The position numbers were made by a program, and so were the translations under genes. A DNA stretch of 32,002 nt from Cuspidothrix issatschenkoi CHARLIE-1. Lineage in GTDB: Bacteria > Cyanobacteriota > Cyanobacteriia > Cyanobacteriales > Nostocaceae. Location of the stretch: positions 84,080 to 116,081 of the forward strand of contig NZ_PGEM01000024.1 of the NCBI RefSeq assembly GCF_002934005.1, given 5' to 3'. This document shows, piece by piece, positions 31,889-32,002 of this stretch. A model generated the notes under the pieces. The model worked only from the letters and a program-made list of their open reading frames with translations. It was not told the DNA's origin and searched no databases. Position 1 is the stretch's first letter; each line of letters starts with the position of its first letter.

Positions 31889-32002
31889 GATAAGGAATAC
31901 AGAGATTTTTCTTTTTTCCAAAAATGTTAAATTAATTTTGCTCAGGTACTTATCAACAATATTCAGAAGTCGGGGATTTGATTTTTATGAAAAACTGGAT
32001 TT

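Overview
The window is a chromosomal segment of a filamentous, probably heterocyst-forming (Nostocales-type) cyanobacterium. The evidence is a photosystem II cytochrome c-550 gene (psbV), a Ycf54 gene for chlorophyll synthesis, several cyanobacterium-type conserved proteins (DUF1995, DUF2358, DUF212/PAP2-like), many HIP1 octamers (GCGATCGC, about 18 seen by eye), and heptanucleotide tandem repeats (STRR) together with small palindromic repeats between genes. No tRNA, rRNA, CRISPR array, intact transposase or prophage was seen. Nearly all of it is ordinary housekeeping sequence with repeat-rich intergenic DNA.

Layout. 1-3.6 kb: a glycine-rich RRM RNA-binding protein and a Fe-S PD-(D/E)XK nuclease on the minus strand, then a phosphohexomutase and a LapA-like membrane protein on the plus strand. 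3.9-8.3 kb: pterin carbinolamine dehydratase, a minus-strand unknown protein, then folD, crtE and a DUF212 membrane protein on the plus strand. A 110-bp multi-hairpin element lies between folD and crtE. 8.4-10.4 kb (minus): an exported SPOR-like protein, ycf54 and pdxJ. 10.8-13.8 kb: an MscS-type channel with a large inserted helical region, convergent with an acyltransferase. 14.0-18.5 kb (plus): an exported protein, psbV, two unknown proteins, a DUF2358 protein and an ArsA-type ATPase with an HSP20-like tail. 18.7-24.3 kb: a lipase-like hydrolase on the plus strand, and on the minus strand an unknown protein, an AT-rich Fe(II)/2-oxoglutarate oxygenase, a VOC protein, an LCP-family cell-wall ligase and a small membrane protein. 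24.5-31.5 kb: an AI-2E-type transporter, a P2-type cation ATPase, DUF1995, dnaN and a YiaA/B-like membrane protein.

Functional links are modest. folD and the pterin dehydratase both concern pterin/folate chemistry. crtE feeds carotenoids, phytol and quinones, ycf54 supports chlorophyll ring closure and psbV the oxygen-evolving complex, so photosynthesis maintenance recurs. Most genes look monocistronic, separated by repeats or terminators.

No clearly new multi-gene system was found. The points most worth a second look are the folded element at 6574-6686 (possibly a HEARO/omega-RNA-like or IS200/IS605-end relic with no nuclease gene beside it), a second similar relic at 9624-9700, a potential structured leader just before the cation ATPase, a 226-bp inverted-repeat element at 21313-21538, the MscS insertion, and six heptamer arrays that share a 7-bp period but not a sequence. 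All family assignments rest on motif reading by eye.
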